Source: an uncultured Candidatus Entotheonella sp.
GTDB lineage: Bacteria; Tectomicrobia; Entotheonellia; Entotheonellales; Entotheonellaceae
Length of the DNA stretch: 64,000 bases
NCBI GenBank assembly: GCA_958295825.1
Contig: OY282375.1
Coordinates: 1,163,489 to 1,227,488, forward strand
Reading direction: 5' to 3'
Part shown: in pieces, positions 26,506 to 36,888 of the stretch
Layout of the letters: each line of letters starts with the position of its first letter
Position numbering within the stretch: position 1 is the first letter of the stretch
Notes under the pieces: model-generated
Database searches by the model: none
What the model was told of the DNA's origin: nothing
The model's input: only the letters and a program-made list of their open reading frames with translations
Made by a program: the position numbers and the translations under genes

Positions 26506-27249
26506 TCACCGGCCCTCGGCGAGCGCGCGGCCCTGGAAAATGGCCTGCATCTCGGCGCTGTAGACGTTCGGCGCTCTGTAGACAGCCAATGGCGGCAGCA
26601 CCTCCAGGGCGTCTCGACCACATTGAAGGGCTTCAACAAGAACCATCGCGGCGGGGCCTTGGCGAGATGGGTGGACAAAACGCACGCGGCTAGGATTCAG
26701 CTCGGCCGATTCGAGACGGCTGCACAACTCGGCAAGGCGAGATGGGTGATAAACAAGCAGCAAGCGGCCACGCCGCGCCAGCAGATGCCGCGCAGCCTGC
26801 ACAACCTGACACAGCGTCACCGCGACCTCATGGCGCGCAATGGCCTTTTCGGATTGCGGGTTGAGGCGCCCACGACCCACGGCGCGATACGGCGGATTGC
26901 ACACCACGGTTCCGAAGCTCGCGGACGCAAAACATGCAGCGGCATCGCGGATATCGCCCTGTACGATGCTGACTTGCTGGGCCAGAGCGTTGTGCACCAC
27001 GTTCCGTTGCGCCACGGCCGCCAGGCCAGCTTGCAGTTCCAGCGCAACGATAGGAGATCCCGGAAAGCGCCGCGCCAGCAGAAAGGCGACGATGCCGCAG
27101 CCAGTACCGAGGTCGATGATGGGTCCGGTGGTTTTGGAAGGGGCAAAATCGGCGAGCAGGAAGGCGTCGAGCGAGAAGCGGTAGCCGTTCGGGTTTTGGT
27201 GCAAGGCGAGGCGCCAGGCCCCAAGGGCATCCGACGCCTCGCCTCGCAA
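26506..27249 (-). CDS. tRNA1(Val) A37 N6-methyltransferase-like (TrmN6 family)
   Basis: A 247-residue Rossmann-fold SAM-dependent methyltransferase. NPNGYRFSLDAFLLADFA at the N-terminus, IIDLGTGCGIVAFLLARRFPG (SAM motif I), VALELQAGLAAVAQRNVVHN and the catalytic NPPY in VVCNPPYRAVGRG followed by ARHEVAVTLCQVVQAA match TrmN6/YfiC. It would N6-methylate adenine 37 in tRNA; assignment to that tRNA is by family only. I chose a TTG start at 27247-27249, with GAGG just before it, because a farther start would overlap most of atpC. It lies 4 bases downstream of atpC and 3 upstream of rsmI. Confidence 0.78.
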   Translation of the reverse strand: MRGEASDALGAWRLALHQNPNGYRFSLDAFLLADFAPSKTTGPIIDLGTGCGIVAFLLARRFPGSPIVALELQAGLAAVAQRNVVHNALAQQVSIVQGDIRDAAACFASASFGTVVCNPPYRAVGRGRLNPQSEKAIARHEVAVTLCQVVQAARHLLARRGRLLLVYHPSRLAELCSRLESAELNPSRVRFVHPSRQGPAAMVLVEALQCGRDALEVLPPLAVYRAPNVYSAEMQAIFQGRALAEGR

Positions 27250-27253
27250 TCCC

Positions 27254-27658
27254 TCAGCCTCGCCGCGCGCTGACCTGAAGGCGGACCAGGGCCCGCTGCA
27301 GCGCGGCGCTGGCGCGGTCGAAGTCAACGACCTGCGCGTCGCCGCTACGCAGCCGTTCCAAGGCGCGGTCGCGCGCTGAACCGGCACGCTCCAGGTCGAT
27401 GTCGGCCATGTCTTCCGCGACCTCGGCGAGCACGGTCACCTTGTCGTCGCTGACCTCCATATATCCCCGGAAGACGGTCAGGTAACGCTGCTGACCGTCC
27501 TTGCGAAGCATGAGCTCGCCCCCTCCCAGGTTGGTGAGGAAGGCGACGTGGCCGGGAAGAATGCCAAGATAGCCCTCCGTCCCGGGCAGATTCAGTTCAT
27601 CCACCTCGTCCTGCAGGAGCAGGCGGTTCGGGGTGAGAATTTCCACGGACAGCGGCAC
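27254..27658 (-). CDS. atpC: ATP synthase epsilon subunit
   Basis: A 134-residue F1 epsilon subunit, part of the central stalk that couples rotation to catalysis and restrains hydrolysis. The N-terminal beta-sandwich reads LSVEILTPNRLLLQDEVDELNLPGTEGYLGILPGHV, with the G-x-x-G-I-L-P-G-H block diagnostic. The C-terminal helical hairpin follows DIDLERAGSARDRALERL. The GTG start at 27656-27658 lies 2 bases after the atpD stop, with GGAGG overlapping the atpD stop region; an ATG far upstream would sit within atpD and is rejected. Confidence 0.93.
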   Translation of the reverse strand: MPLSVEILTPNRLLLQDEVDELNLPGTEGYLGILPGHVAFLTNLGGGELMLRKDGQQRYLTVFRGYMEVSDDKVTVLAEVAEDMADIDLERAGSARDRALERLRSGDAQVVDFDRASAALQRALVRLQVSARRG

Positions 27659-27660
27659 CG

Positions 27661-29127
<1,467 letters not shown>

Positions 29128-29346
29128 TTATCTGTTGATGCTAAGCGGACAAAGTTGTACGGAGGAAATCGTGATTGCTGCATCTCCTGTCGGACACGAG
29201 TAGTAGCAGATCTTGTTCAGCCCGGACACTTGCTCACCCGAAAGGAAACAGGTTACGCAGTGCCCCAGAGGAACATAGGCGGCTAATACGACTATGAACA
29301 GAACGCTTGCAAAGACCAGTGAAATGATGGCGCGAGTCGTGAACAT
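29128..29346 (-). CDS. Small Cys-rich membrane/secreted peptide inside the atp operon
   Basis: A 72-residue protein I do not recognise. Residues 6-25 are a hydrophobic segment suited to a signal anchor or signal peptide. After it come five Cys: Cys30-x-x-Cys33, Cys47-x-x-x-Cys51 and Cys66. The exported part is small and mostly polar. AAGGA lies 7 bases before the ATG. Local base composition is clearly more AT-rich than in the flanking atp genes, and the spacer bases on both sides also look unlike them, so the segment may be a later insertion. It is on the same strand, between atpG and atpD, so it should be transcribed with them. No link to ATP synthase is known to me. Confidence 0.6.
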   Translation of the reverse strand: MFTTRAIISLVFASVLFIVVLAAYVPLGHCVTCFLSGEQVSGLNKICYYSCPTGDAAITISSVQLCPLSINR

Positions 29347-29409
29347 GAATGTTTCCTTATAAATGGTAGGAGGAAATCTCTGTCTTTACTCGCCACTATC
29401 CACGGCTTT

Positions 29410-30336
29410 TTACAGGGCGTCCGCACCACTGACAACCTCGATCAGCTCCTTGGTAATGGCAGCCTGCCGCGCCCGGTTGAAGGTCAGGGTGAGGCTGGCG
29501 ATCATTTCCGATGCGTTTTCCGTCGCCGAATCCATAGCCGTCATGCGGGCGCCGTGCTCGCCCGCGAAGGACTCCAGCAGCACCTGGAAGAGTTGGACAT
29601 CCACCTCCCGGCGCAGCAGGCTGTCCAGCACCGCCTCGGCGGACGGCTCATAAATGAAGTCAAACGGCTCGGTGGGCTCAGCGTCCGTCGTGGTGTGGCC
29701 GCTCATGGGCAGGAGTTGCAAGGTGGTGACCACCTGCTGCACGGCGGAGCCGAAGCGGTTGTACAGAACCAGGACGTTCTTGTACCCGGCGGCCGTCTCC
29801 GAGGCTTCGTCCCGGTAGCCGTGACTGTCGCCCTCGGCATCACCCGGCGTGTTCTCATAGGCCGCCAGAATCGTTGCCGCCAACTCCACGGCCTGCTCGT
29901 ACGCCACTTGGCGGGTGAACAGGTCCATGTAAGACGCCTGCATCTCGTAGCGACGATAGGCGAGAAAATCCCGCCCCTTGCGCCCAATCGTGATGATATC
30001 GACGTTCTCATTGCCGCCCAACTCGCGCAGCAACTCGGCGGCAGCGCGCTGCACGTTGCCGTTGAAGCCGCCGCACAGGCCGCGGTCCGACGTCACCAGC
30101 ACCAGCAAGGTCCTGCCGCTGTCGCGGGGCGTCAGCAAGGGATGAATGTCGGGCCGCACGCGCGCGTCGAGGTGCTCCAGCACCTGCTGCAGGCGCTGCG
30201 AATAGGGCCGCGCCGCCAGCACGCGGTCCTGGGCGCGCTGCAGCTTGGCGGCGGAGACCATTTTCATGGCGTTGGTGATCTGCTGGGTGTTCTTGACGCT
30301 GGCGATACGCCGGCGGATGTCGCGCAAACTTGGCAT
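29410..30336 (-). CDS. atpG: ATP synthase gamma subunit
   Basis: A 308-residue F1 rotor subunit, slightly longer than the usual 285-295. The N-terminal helix LRDIRRRIASVKNTQQITNAMKMVSAAKLQRAQ and the C-terminal helix with HGARMTAMDSATENASEMI and TLTFNRARQAAITKELIEVVSGADAL are the conserved coiled coil that turns within the alpha3beta3 ring. VTSDRGLCGGFN marks the globular domain. A loop of about 20 residues around DAEGDSHGYRDEASETAAG is extra relative to common forms. It starts 2 bases after atpA. Confidence 0.97.
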   Translation of the reverse strand: MPSLRDIRRRIASVKNTQQITNAMKMVSAAKLQRAQDRVLAARPYSQRLQQVLEHLDARVRPDIHPLLTPRDSGRTLLVLVTSDRGLCGGFNGNVQRAAAELLRELGGNENVDIITIGRKGRDFLAYRRYEMQASYMDLFTRQVAYEQAVELAATILAAYENTPGDAEGDSHGYRDEASETAAGYKNVLVLYNRFGSAVQQVVTTLQLLPMSGHTTTDAEPTEPFDFIYEPSAEAVLDSLLRREVDVQLFQVLLESFAGEHGARMTAMDSATENASEMIASLTLTFNRARQAAITKELIEVVSGADAL

Positions 30337-30338
30337 GA

Positions 30339-31901
30339 CTAGGCCGCTCCCGCCGGTACGGCCTGCGACGCCTTGAAGGCTTCCAGGGCCTCTCGCAGCG
30401 CCGCTTGCGTCTCGTCGGTGATTTGCCCGGCTTCCACGATACCGCGCGAAATCTCGGGGTGGCGCGTTTCAACGGTTTGCAGGAAGTCGCGCGTGAAAGC
30501 TTGGCAGGTATCGGTCGGCTGGTCATCCAAGAAGCCGTTGACGGCGGCGAAGATGGTGATGACCTGCTGCTCGAAGCGCAGCGGCTCGTACTGGTCCTGT
30601 TTGAGGATTTCGACCATGCGCTCACCGCGCGACAACTGCGCCTGGGTGGCGGCGTCGAGCTCGCTGCCGAACTGCGCGAAGGCGGCCATTTCCCGGTACT
30701 GCGCCAAGTCGAGGCGCAGCCGCCCGGCCACCTGCTTCATGGCCCGCGTTTGCGCCGCGCCACCGACGCGCGACACGGACAGGCCGACGTTGATCGCCGG
30801 GCGCACGCCGGAATAGAACAGGTCGGATTCGAGATAGATCTGGCCGTCGGTGATGGAAATGACGTTGGTAGGAATGTAGGCCGACACGTCACCGGCCTGG
30901 GTTTCGATGATCGGCAGCGCCGTCAGCGAGCCGCCGCCATGGTCGTCGCTGAGCTTGGCGGCGCGTTCCAGCAGGCGGGAGTGCAGGTAAAACACGTCGC
31001 CGGGGTAGGCTTCGCGTCCGGGCGGGCGGCGCAGCAGCAAAGAGAGTTGGCGGTAGGCGGCGGCCTGTTTGGAGAGATCGTCGTAGATGCACAGCGCGTG
31101 GCCGCCCTTGTCGCGGAAATACTCGCCCATGGCGCACCCGGCGTAGGGCGCCACGTACTGCAGGGGGGCCGGATCGCTGGCCGTGGCCGCCACCACGATG
31201 GAGTAGCGCATGGCGCCGTGTTCTTCCAGCACGCGCACGACCTGCGCTACCGTCGAGCGCTTCTGGCCGATAGCGACGTAGATGCAGACGACGCCGGGAT
31301 GCCCTGGCTTCCACGTCGGCTCATCCACCCACGCCGCCTTCTGGCTGATCATGGCGTCGATGGCCACCGCGGTCTTGCCGGTCTGGCGATCGCCGATGAT
31401 GAGTTCGCGCTGCCCGCGTCCGATCGGCACCATGGAGTCGATGGCCTTGAGGCCGGTCTGCAGCGGCTGGTTCACCGGATGGCGGTCGATCACGCCCGGC
31501 GCGATGCGCTCGATGGGGCTGCTGTCCTTCGTGTCGATCGGCCCCTTGCCGTCGATGGGCTGCCCCAGCGAATTGACGACACGCCCGATCATCGCCTCGC
31601 CCACCGGCACCTCCATGATGCGGCCGGTACGGCGTACCTCGTCGCCTTCCTTGATATCCGTATCAGCGCCCAGCAGCACCGCGCCGACGTTGTCTTCTTC
31701 AAGGTTGAGGGCCATGCCGTATATGTCGTGCGGGAAGAGCAACAACTCGCCGGCCATGCACTTGTCGAGGCCGTAAATGCGAGCGATGCCGTCGCCGACG
31801 GTGATCACCGAGCCCGTTTCGGCGAGCTCGACCTCGCCGACGTAGCCCTCGATCTGGCGTTTGATGATTTCACTGATTTCTGCTGCGCTAATCTCCGCCA
31901 C
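30339..31901 (-). CDS. atpA: ATP synthase alpha subunit
   Basis: A 520-residue F1 alpha subunit. Walker [17 protein letters not shown] near residue 170, [21 protein letters not shown], and the arginine-finger region [39 protein letters not shown] are present. The N-terminal start [25 protein letters not shown] is standard. It binds nucleotide non-catalytically and supplies an Arg to the beta site. Lies 6 bases downstream of atpH. Confidence 0.98.
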   Translation of the reverse strand: MAEISAAEISEIIKRQIEGYVGEVELAETGSVITVGDGIARIYGLDKCMAGELLLFPHDIYGMALNLEEDNVGAVLLGADTDIKEGDEVRRTGRIMEVPVGEAMIGRVVNSLGQPIDGKGPIDTKDSSPIERIAPGVIDRHPVNQPLQTGLKAIDSMVPIGRGQRELIIGDRQTGKTAVAIDAMISQKAAWVDEPTWKPGHPGVVCIYVAIGQKRSTVAQVVRVLEEHGAMRYSIVVAATASDPAPLQYVAPYAGCAMGEYFRDKGGHALCIYDDLSKQAAAYRQLSLLLRRPPGREAYPGDVFYLHSRLLERAAKLSDDHGGGSLTALPIIETQAGDVSAYIPTNVISITDGQIYLESDLFYSGVRPAINVGLSVSRVGGAAQTRAMKQVAGRLRLDLAQYREMAAFAQFGSELDAATQAQLSRGERMVEILKQDQYEPLRFEQQVITIFAAVNGFLDDQPTDTCQAFTRDFLQTVETRHPEISRGIVEAGQITDETQAALREALEAFKASQAVPAGAA

Positions 31902-31907
31902 GGTGCC

Positions 31908-32450
31908 TCATCCTCCTATCAGTTCCTTGTGCAACTGGGTGAGCTGGCCTCGCAGGCTGCCATCCAGAACGACGTTGTTGACACGCACCACCAAGCCGCC
32001 AAGGATGCCCGGGTCCACGTGTGTTTCCAGAATCACGTTTTTGTGCGTCATGTCCGCGATTTTCTGCGTCACGGCGTCGCGTTGTTCCGTCGCAAGCTCG
32101 GTGGCCGTGGTCACCTGCGCCACCACACGCTGCAATTCCGCGTTGGCCAACTGTTCATAGTGCTCACAGACCACGTCGAATTGGTTCAAACGTTCTTTTT
32201 CCAGAAGAAGCAGGAGGAAGTTGCGCAGCAGGGGGGACGGCTGCGTGCGGTCAAGAACGGCCGCCAGGAGATCGGCCTTGACCTTGGCGTCGATGCCGGG
32301 GTTGTTCAGCAGCAGTTGCAGGTTGGCGTTTGAGCGCAGGAGATCGAGGTGCTGCTGCAATTGCTCGGCGATGTCGGCAACCTGATCATCGCGCTTGGCC
32401 AACTCCATCAAGGCTTTCGCATATCTCCGCGCCGCGGCCCTGCCTTTCAA
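31908..32450 (-). CDS. atpH: ATP synthase delta subunit
   Basis: A 180-residue F1 delta subunit, which joins F1 to the peripheral stalk. AAARRYAKALMELAKRDDQV at the N-terminus, NPGIDAKVKADLLAAVL and LLRNFLLLLLEKERLNQFDVVCEHYEQLANAELQRVVAQVTTA in the middle and VDPGILGGLVVRVNNVVLDGSLRGQLTQLHKELI at the end follow the OSCP/delta pattern. It is the first gene of this ATP synthase group. The Fo genes (atpB, atpE, atpF) do not lie upstream; a MITE-like repeat and an IS relic do. Confidence 0.95.
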   Translation of the reverse strand: MKGRAAARRYAKALMELAKRDDQVADIAEQLQQHLDLLRSNANLQLLLNNPGIDAKVKADLLAAVLDRTQPSPLLRNFLLLLLEKERLNQFDVVCEHYEQLANAELQRVVAQVTTATELATEQRDAVTQKIADMTHKNVILETHVDPGILGGLVVRVNNVVLDGSLRGQLTQLHKELIGG

Positions 32451-32631
32451 GGTTTTCCTCCCAGGTTAGTAGCATGACAAAATTATCCCCACACCCGTGC
32501 CAGCGCGTCGCCAGTCACCAAGGTTCAGGGAAATGGGCAAGAAAAACGAGGGGGTAAGTCCAACTTTCTTGAAGTCGGGGCATCAAGGTAGCATATTTTC
32601 CATGCCGCGGCAATTCGGCAGGCGGGTAGTA

Positions 32632-32752
32632 CAGGGTAAACGCATATGACGGTTCCCCCGGGAGCGCGGGCTTCTAGCCCGCAAAAGGAAGCCCGCAAGC
32701 GCGGTGGAATGTCGGATTACGCTTCCGAACGATGCCATATGCGCTTACCCTG
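32632..32752. mobile_element. 121 bp MITE-like element with direct-repeat flanks
   Basis: Ends are 17-base inverted repeats, CAGGGTAAACGCATATG and its reverse complement with one mismatch. Both ends are bordered by the same GGCGGGTAGTAC in direct orientation (32621-32632 and 32752-32763), consistent with a target duplication of about 10-12 bases. The interior holds a GCGGGCTTCTAGCCCGC palindrome and a GTCGGATTACGC half-site also seen elsewhere in the window, and no coding sequence. It lies in the otherwise empty 418-base stretch between atpH and the IS5 relic. Confidence 0.6.
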
Positions 32753-32868
32753 GCGGGTAGTACCCTATTTTGACATTCTGAATCGAAAATCTTCGACTGC
32801 CCTTGCCGAACCGTTGAGTGTCACAACGCCTTTTTCATCCCCGACCTTGAACACAATTCGCTTGAAGT

Positions 32869-33610
32869 GGCTTTACAACTTAGCTTGCGATCAGGCTTCC
32901 TTTCGGCATGTAATCAATCACTGAAAGGAGTCTGATTATGAACCGCCATCAGAGTGAAGGAAGCGATGAGCAGGGGAAAAATGGCTCCCTTCCTGCCCGA
33001 ACCCCAAGCCTCGCCTTGGGGTGGACCCAAACCGATCCCCAATCGTCCCTGTTTCGAGGGCATCTTGTGGGTCCTTCGCAGTAGCGCGCGCTGCAAAGAC
33101 CTGCCCGCCTCCTATCCTTTGCCCAGCACCTGTTGGCGCCGTCTGCGCAGCTGGGAAGATCAGCAGGTCTGGTTGACGGCATGGCGCGCCTTCCTCGGAC
33201 ACCTCGATCGTCAAGGGCAACTCGATTGGGCCGAAACCTTTGCCGACGGCAGCTTTGCCCCGACCAAAAAAGGGGGCCTTGCGTCGGCGCCGCCAAGAAG
33301 GGCAAGGGTACGCAGTGGAGGGTGGTGGCGGACGGCCAAGGAGTTCCTTTGGGAACCCTCCTGGAATCGGCGTCCCCGGCTGAGGTGACCTTGAGCGAGC
33401 GCACCCTGGCGCGGGTATCGGCGCCACGCTGGGGTCGGGGCCGACCGAGGCAGAAGCCCGACCGTCTCATTGATGACAAGGCGGCAGCCGCCGACGCCCT
33501 TCGCAAGCGTCTGCGGGCTCGGGGCATTGATGTGGTGGGCGTAGACAATTTGTTTGCCTTTGAAGTCCAGTGTCGGCATGACGCCTCATTCCAAGTGGGT
33601 TGTAACTGAT
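32869..33610 (+). pseudogene. IS5-family transposase relic of a second type
   Basis: From 32954 the frame contains NRPCFEGILWVLRSSARCKDLP, CWRRLRSWEDQQVWLTAWRAFL and LDRQGQLDWAETFADGSFAP, all typical of IS5-family transposases. Near 33275-33290 the frame shifts and homology continues as GKGTQWRVVADGQGVPLGT, SASPAEVTLSERTL and GRGRPRQKPDRLI, then stops before the final catalytic Glu region. The left end (AAGTGG, TTACAACTTAGC, GCGATCAGG) matches the left end of the MITE at 13784. It is an inactive, truncated copy. It differs from the transposase type at 3575 and 13868. Confidence 0.85.
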
Positions 33611-33630
33611 CACCGGCCACTGGCTGCCAG

Positions 33631-34761
33631 TCACGGGTCTTGACCGTAAACGGTGAGGGAGCGTTGCCGGTCCTGATGCCGTTCGATGGCGAGGCTCACG
33701 AGGTTGTCGATCAGCTGCGCGTAGGAAAATCCCGTCGCCTCCCACAGCTTCGGGTACATGCTGATCGTGGTAAAGCCCGGCAGGGTGTTGATTTCGTTCA
33801 CGTAGGATTTGCCGGTGTGGGTTTCGAGGAAGAAGTCCACCCGCGCCAACCCGGCGGCGTCGACCGCTTGGAAGGCGGTCACCGCCATGGCGCGCAGGTT
33901 CTCGGCGAGGCTGGCATCGATGTCGGCGGGAATGCGTAGCTCGCTCGATTCGTCGTCGCTGTATTTCGCCTGGTAATCGTAAAACTCGCGCGATGGAATA
34001 ATCTCGCCGATAACCGAGGCTTCCGGTTCATCATTCCCCAATACGCTGCACTCAAACTCACGGCAGTCCAAGCCCTGCTCGACCAGCACGCGGCGGTCGT
34101 ACCGGCACGCCAAATCCAAAGCGTCGGGTAGTGCGGCCGCATCGCTCACCTTGGAAATCCCCACGCTCGACCCGAGATTCGCCGGCTTGACGAACACCGG
34201 CAGCCGCAACATTTGCAGCACGCGATCTTGGACAGTCGCCGGCTGCTGCTCCCACTCGCGGCGTCGGACGAGCAAGTGCGGCACCACGGGCAGACCGGCA
34301 GCGGCGAAGAGCGTCTTCATGACGTCTTTGTCCATGCCGGCGGCCGACCCCAGCACCCCCGACCCGACGTAGGGCACGTTGGCGAGTTCCAACAGCCCTT
34401 GCACGGTGCCGTCCTCGCCATAGGTGCCGTGCAGCAGCGGAAACACGACGTCCACCGCTTGCGCCTGCTCCGGTTGTACCGCCGGGTCGTTGGACAGTGG
34501 CAACAAGCCAGGCTGTTGGGGATCGCTGGAGAATAGGGCTACCGTAGCGGCGACAGGATGAGCGCCGGCAGTAAGCTGCACGGGTTCGACGCCCGGCAGC
34601 CAGCGTCCCACGGGCGTCAGGTAGACGGGCAGAACGTCGTATTTATCTTTGTCGATGGCCTGCATAACCGACGTGGCCGAGGCGATGGACACGTCATGCT
34701 CGCCCGAACGACCGCCGTAGAGGAGGGCGAGGCGGATTCTGGGCAAGGCGTCTTTCGGCAT
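33631..34761 (-). CDS. ddl: D-alanine--D-alanine ligase
   Basis: A 376-residue ATP-grasp enzyme that joins two D-Ala for peptidoglycan precursors. LALLYGGRSGEHDVSIASA opens it; VDVVFPLLHGTYGEDGTVQGLLELANVPYVGSGVLGSAAGMDKDVMK and VFVKPANLGSSVGISKV are the ATP-grasp N- and central parts; LARVDFFLETHTGKSYVNEINTLPGFTTISMYPKLWEATG holds the metal-binding residues. The Y-V/F pattern of vancomycin-resistant ligases was not analysed. It is last in the proteasome operon, 21 bases after pafA, a connection with no obvious functional reason. Confidence 0.95.
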   Translation of the reverse strand: MPKDALPRIRLALLYGGRSGEHDVSIASATSVMQAIDKDKYDVLPVYLTPVGRWLPGVEPVQLTAGAHPVAATVALFSSDPQQPGLLPLSNDPAVQPEQAQAVDVVFPLLHGTYGEDGTVQGLLELANVPYVGSGVLGSAAGMDKDVMKTLFAAAGLPVVPHLLVRRREWEQQPATVQDRVLQMLRLPVFVKPANLGSSVGISKVSDAAALPDALDLACRYDRRVLVEQGLDCREFECSVLGNDEPEASVIGEIIPSREFYDYQAKYSDDESSELRIPADIDASLAENLRAMAVTAFQAVDAAGLARVDFFLETHTGKSYVNEINTLPGFTTISMYPKLWEATGFSYAQLIDNLVSLAIERHQDRQRSLTVYGQDP

Positions 34762-34782
34762 GCGCGATTCCTCGGGGCAAGC

Positions 34783-36177
34783 TTACAGTAGATAACCGTA
34801 CTTGAAATTCGACCGTTCGATGCGGCGTTTGAGTTGCGTCACCTTCTCGTTCTCTTCCTGGAACGGATCGTTGCATTTCACCCACAGGTTCAGCAGGTAG
34901 CCAATGCGGATGTAATTCCAGTCCAGGTCATACGGGATACGCTTCTTCTTCGCCAACTTAATCAGCTCACCGCGCATCTTGGCCCGCGTGTTCTGCGGCG
35001 GATCCACCATGGCCTTTTCGATGTCGGCGTCGGAAACGATGCGGTCGATCTGCCCCCGTCGCTCCAGCAGGAAATACAGGCCTTTTTCGCGACGAATGTC
35101 GTGATACTGCAGGTCGAGCATCAGAAACCGGTCGCTGCGCGCCTCGGCGGCCATACGGGAACGCTCGCCGTATGTCTTCAGCAGGTGCATCTTGATTACC
35201 CAATCGATCTCGCGGTGCAGTTGCATCGGCTCTTCGGCGAGCTTGGTGAGCACGTACTCCCACTTCTGCAAAATGTCCGCCGCCAGCGCGCCCATCTTGC
35301 GGGTGCTGTAGTAGGTGTGGGCCAGCTCGAGATACTGCTTCTGCAACTCCAGCGGCGAATAGCGCTTGCCGTTGTTCAATGGTACCGATTCGCGGCAGGT
35401 CAGGTCGCGCGAGATGTCCTTGATGGCCCGCACCGGGTTGCGCAGGGCAAACCGCGGGGTGATGAAATCGTCCTCGATCATCTGCAGCACGATGGCGGTG
35501 GTGCCAACCTTCAGATACGTGGTGAACTCCGACATGTTGGAATCCCCCACGATAATGTGCAGGCGGCGGTACTTTTCCTTCATGGCGTGCGGCTCATCGC
35601 GGGTATTGATGATGCTGCGCTCGTTCGTCGTGGTGCCGGAAATCTTCTGCCGGATGTGCTGGGCGCGCTGCGAGATGTGAAAGACCGTGCCGCGGCGGGT
35701 GCGGAAGACCTTGCCGGAGCCCGTGAAGATCTGACGGGTGACGAGGAACGGGATGAGCTGCTCGGCCATGTAGTAGAAGTCCGAGGTCCGCTCGGCGAGA
35801 TAATTCTCGTGGCAACCGTAGGAGTTACCGACAAAATCGGTGTTGTTCTTGAAAATTGCCAGCTCGCCGGGAAAGCCCTCCTCGTGCACCTTGTTCTGGG
35901 CGTGCTGGAGCAGGTTTTCGAGAATGCGGTCACCGGCCTTGTCATAGATGACCACGTCCTGCGGGCTGGCGCACTCGGGGGTGGCGTATTCGGGATGGCA
36001 GCCGGTATCGAGGTAGAACCGAGCGCCGTTCTCCAGGAAGACGTTCAGGAAGCCCTCGGTGGTGATCAGTTTTTCAAACAGGTAGCGGACAACTTTTTCG
36101 GAGGGAAGGGAACGGCGTCCGTTCGCCGTGAAGGAAATGCCGAATTCGTTTTCAAGGCCGTAAATGCGTTTTTTCAT
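34783..36177 (-). CDS. pafA: Pup--protein ligase PafA
   Basis: A 464-residue glutamine-synthetase-like ligase that activates the C-terminal Glu of Pup with ATP and joins it to substrate lysines. YGLENEFGISFTANG holds the metal-binding Glu; GARFYLDTGCHPEYATPE carries the catalytic Asp57; later GNSYGCHENYL, RRGTVFHISQRAQHI, NTRDEPHA and HIIVGDSNMSEFTTYLKVG match PafA. No Dop-type loop is present after the N-terminal strand. It overlaps prcA by 4 bases (ATGA), so the two are translationally coupled. Confidence 0.95.
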   Translation of the reverse strand: MKKRIYGLENEFGISFTANGRRSLPSEKVVRYLFEKLITTEGFLNVFLENGARFYLDTGCHPEYATPECASPQDVVIYDKAGDRILENLLQHAQNKVHEEGFPGELAIFKNNTDFVGNSYGCHENYLAERTSDFYYMAEQLIPFLVTRQIFTGSGKVFRTRRGTVFHISQRAQHIRQKISGTTTNERSIINTRDEPHAMKEKYRRLHIIVGDSNMSEFTTYLKVGTTAIVLQMIEDDFITPRFALRNPVRAIKDISRDLTCRESVPLNNGKRYSPLELQKQYLELAHTYYSTRKMGALAADILQKWEYVLTKLAEEPMQLHREIDWVIKMHLLKTYGERSRMAAEARSDRFLMLDLQYHDIRREKGLYFLLERRGQIDRIVSDADIEKAMVDPPQNTRAKMRGELIKLAKKKRIPYDLDWNYIRIGYLLNLWVKCNDPFQEENEKVTQLKRRIERSNFKYGYLL

Positions 36178-36884
36178 AGCGCTTCGACTTCATCGCCAGC
36201 GACGGCCATGGCCTCGGCGACCTCGGCTGGCGGCATCCGATAGAACTTGCGGCCGACGCGCTCGCGGTCGAGGATACCGACTTCCAGGGCGCTGGCCTCC
36301 TCCGGCGGCCGCTCGTAGCCGGCCATGACGCCGCGATGGCTGAGCAGCAGCGCCTCGGACAGGCTCAGGTTGGCGGCGTAGTGATCCTGCAAATAGGCCA
36401 CGATGCGATCCGAATGCCCGCCGATGACCGAAAACTGTTGCCGGTCGCTAATAGAGCCGTCGAACGACACGTGGTACATCTGATTGGCTGCCTCCTCCTC
36501 ACCGACCTCCACCACCAGAATCTCTACTTCCAGCGGCTTCGGATCGCGTGTAAAGACCGTGCCGATGATATCGGAATATGTCTTGGCCAGCGATTTGGTG
36601 GTCACGTCACGGCGGCTGGAGGCATAGCCAGTAATATCGGCGTAGCGAATGCCGATTTTGCGCAAGTTCTCGAATTCGCTGTATTTACCCACGCCAGCGA
36701 AGGCGATGCGGTCATAAATTTCGGATATCTTGTTCAGGGACACACTCGGATTTTCGGCCATCAGCAACAAGCCGCCGGCGTACTCCATCGCTACAATCGA
36801 CTTGCCCTTGGCGATGCCTTTGCGGGCATACTCGGCCTTGTCCTGCATGATCTGGTCAGGGGAAACGTAGAAAGGAACAGCCAT
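36174..36884 (-). CDS. prcA: 20S proteasome alpha subunit
   Basis: A 236-residue proteasome alpha-type subunit that forms the outer gated rings. The N-terminal helix FYVSPDQIMQDKAEYARKGIAKGKSIVAMEYAGGLLLMAENPS is diagnostic of bacterial PrcA; KISEIYDRIAFAGVGKYSEFENLR and YADITGYASSRRDVTTKSLAKTYSDIIGT follow. There is no catalytic Thr, as expected for alpha. Lies 4 bases after prcB and overlaps pafA. Confidence 0.95.
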   Translation of the reverse strand: MAVPFYVSPDQIMQDKAEYARKGIAKGKSIVAMEYAGGLLLMAENPSVSLNKISEIYDRIAFAGVGKYSEFENLRKIGIRYADITGYASSRRDVTTKSLAKTYSDIIGTVFTRDPKPLEVEILVVEVGEEEAANQMYHVSFDGSISDRQQFSVIGGHSDRIVAYLQDHYAANLSLSEALLLSHRGVMAGYERPPEEASALEVGILDRERVGRKFYRMPPAEVAEAMAVAGDEVEAL

Positions 36885-36888
36885 GTAC

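Noticed and set aside
30405-32333. Very long open frame (642 codons) opposite atpA and atpH
   Set aside because: Antisense shadow produced by GC-rich codon bias; composition is His/Arg/Ala-rich and atpA/atpH homology on the other strand is unambiguous.
34834-36243. 469-codon open frame opposite pafA
   Set aside because: Shadow of pafA; no family motifs.
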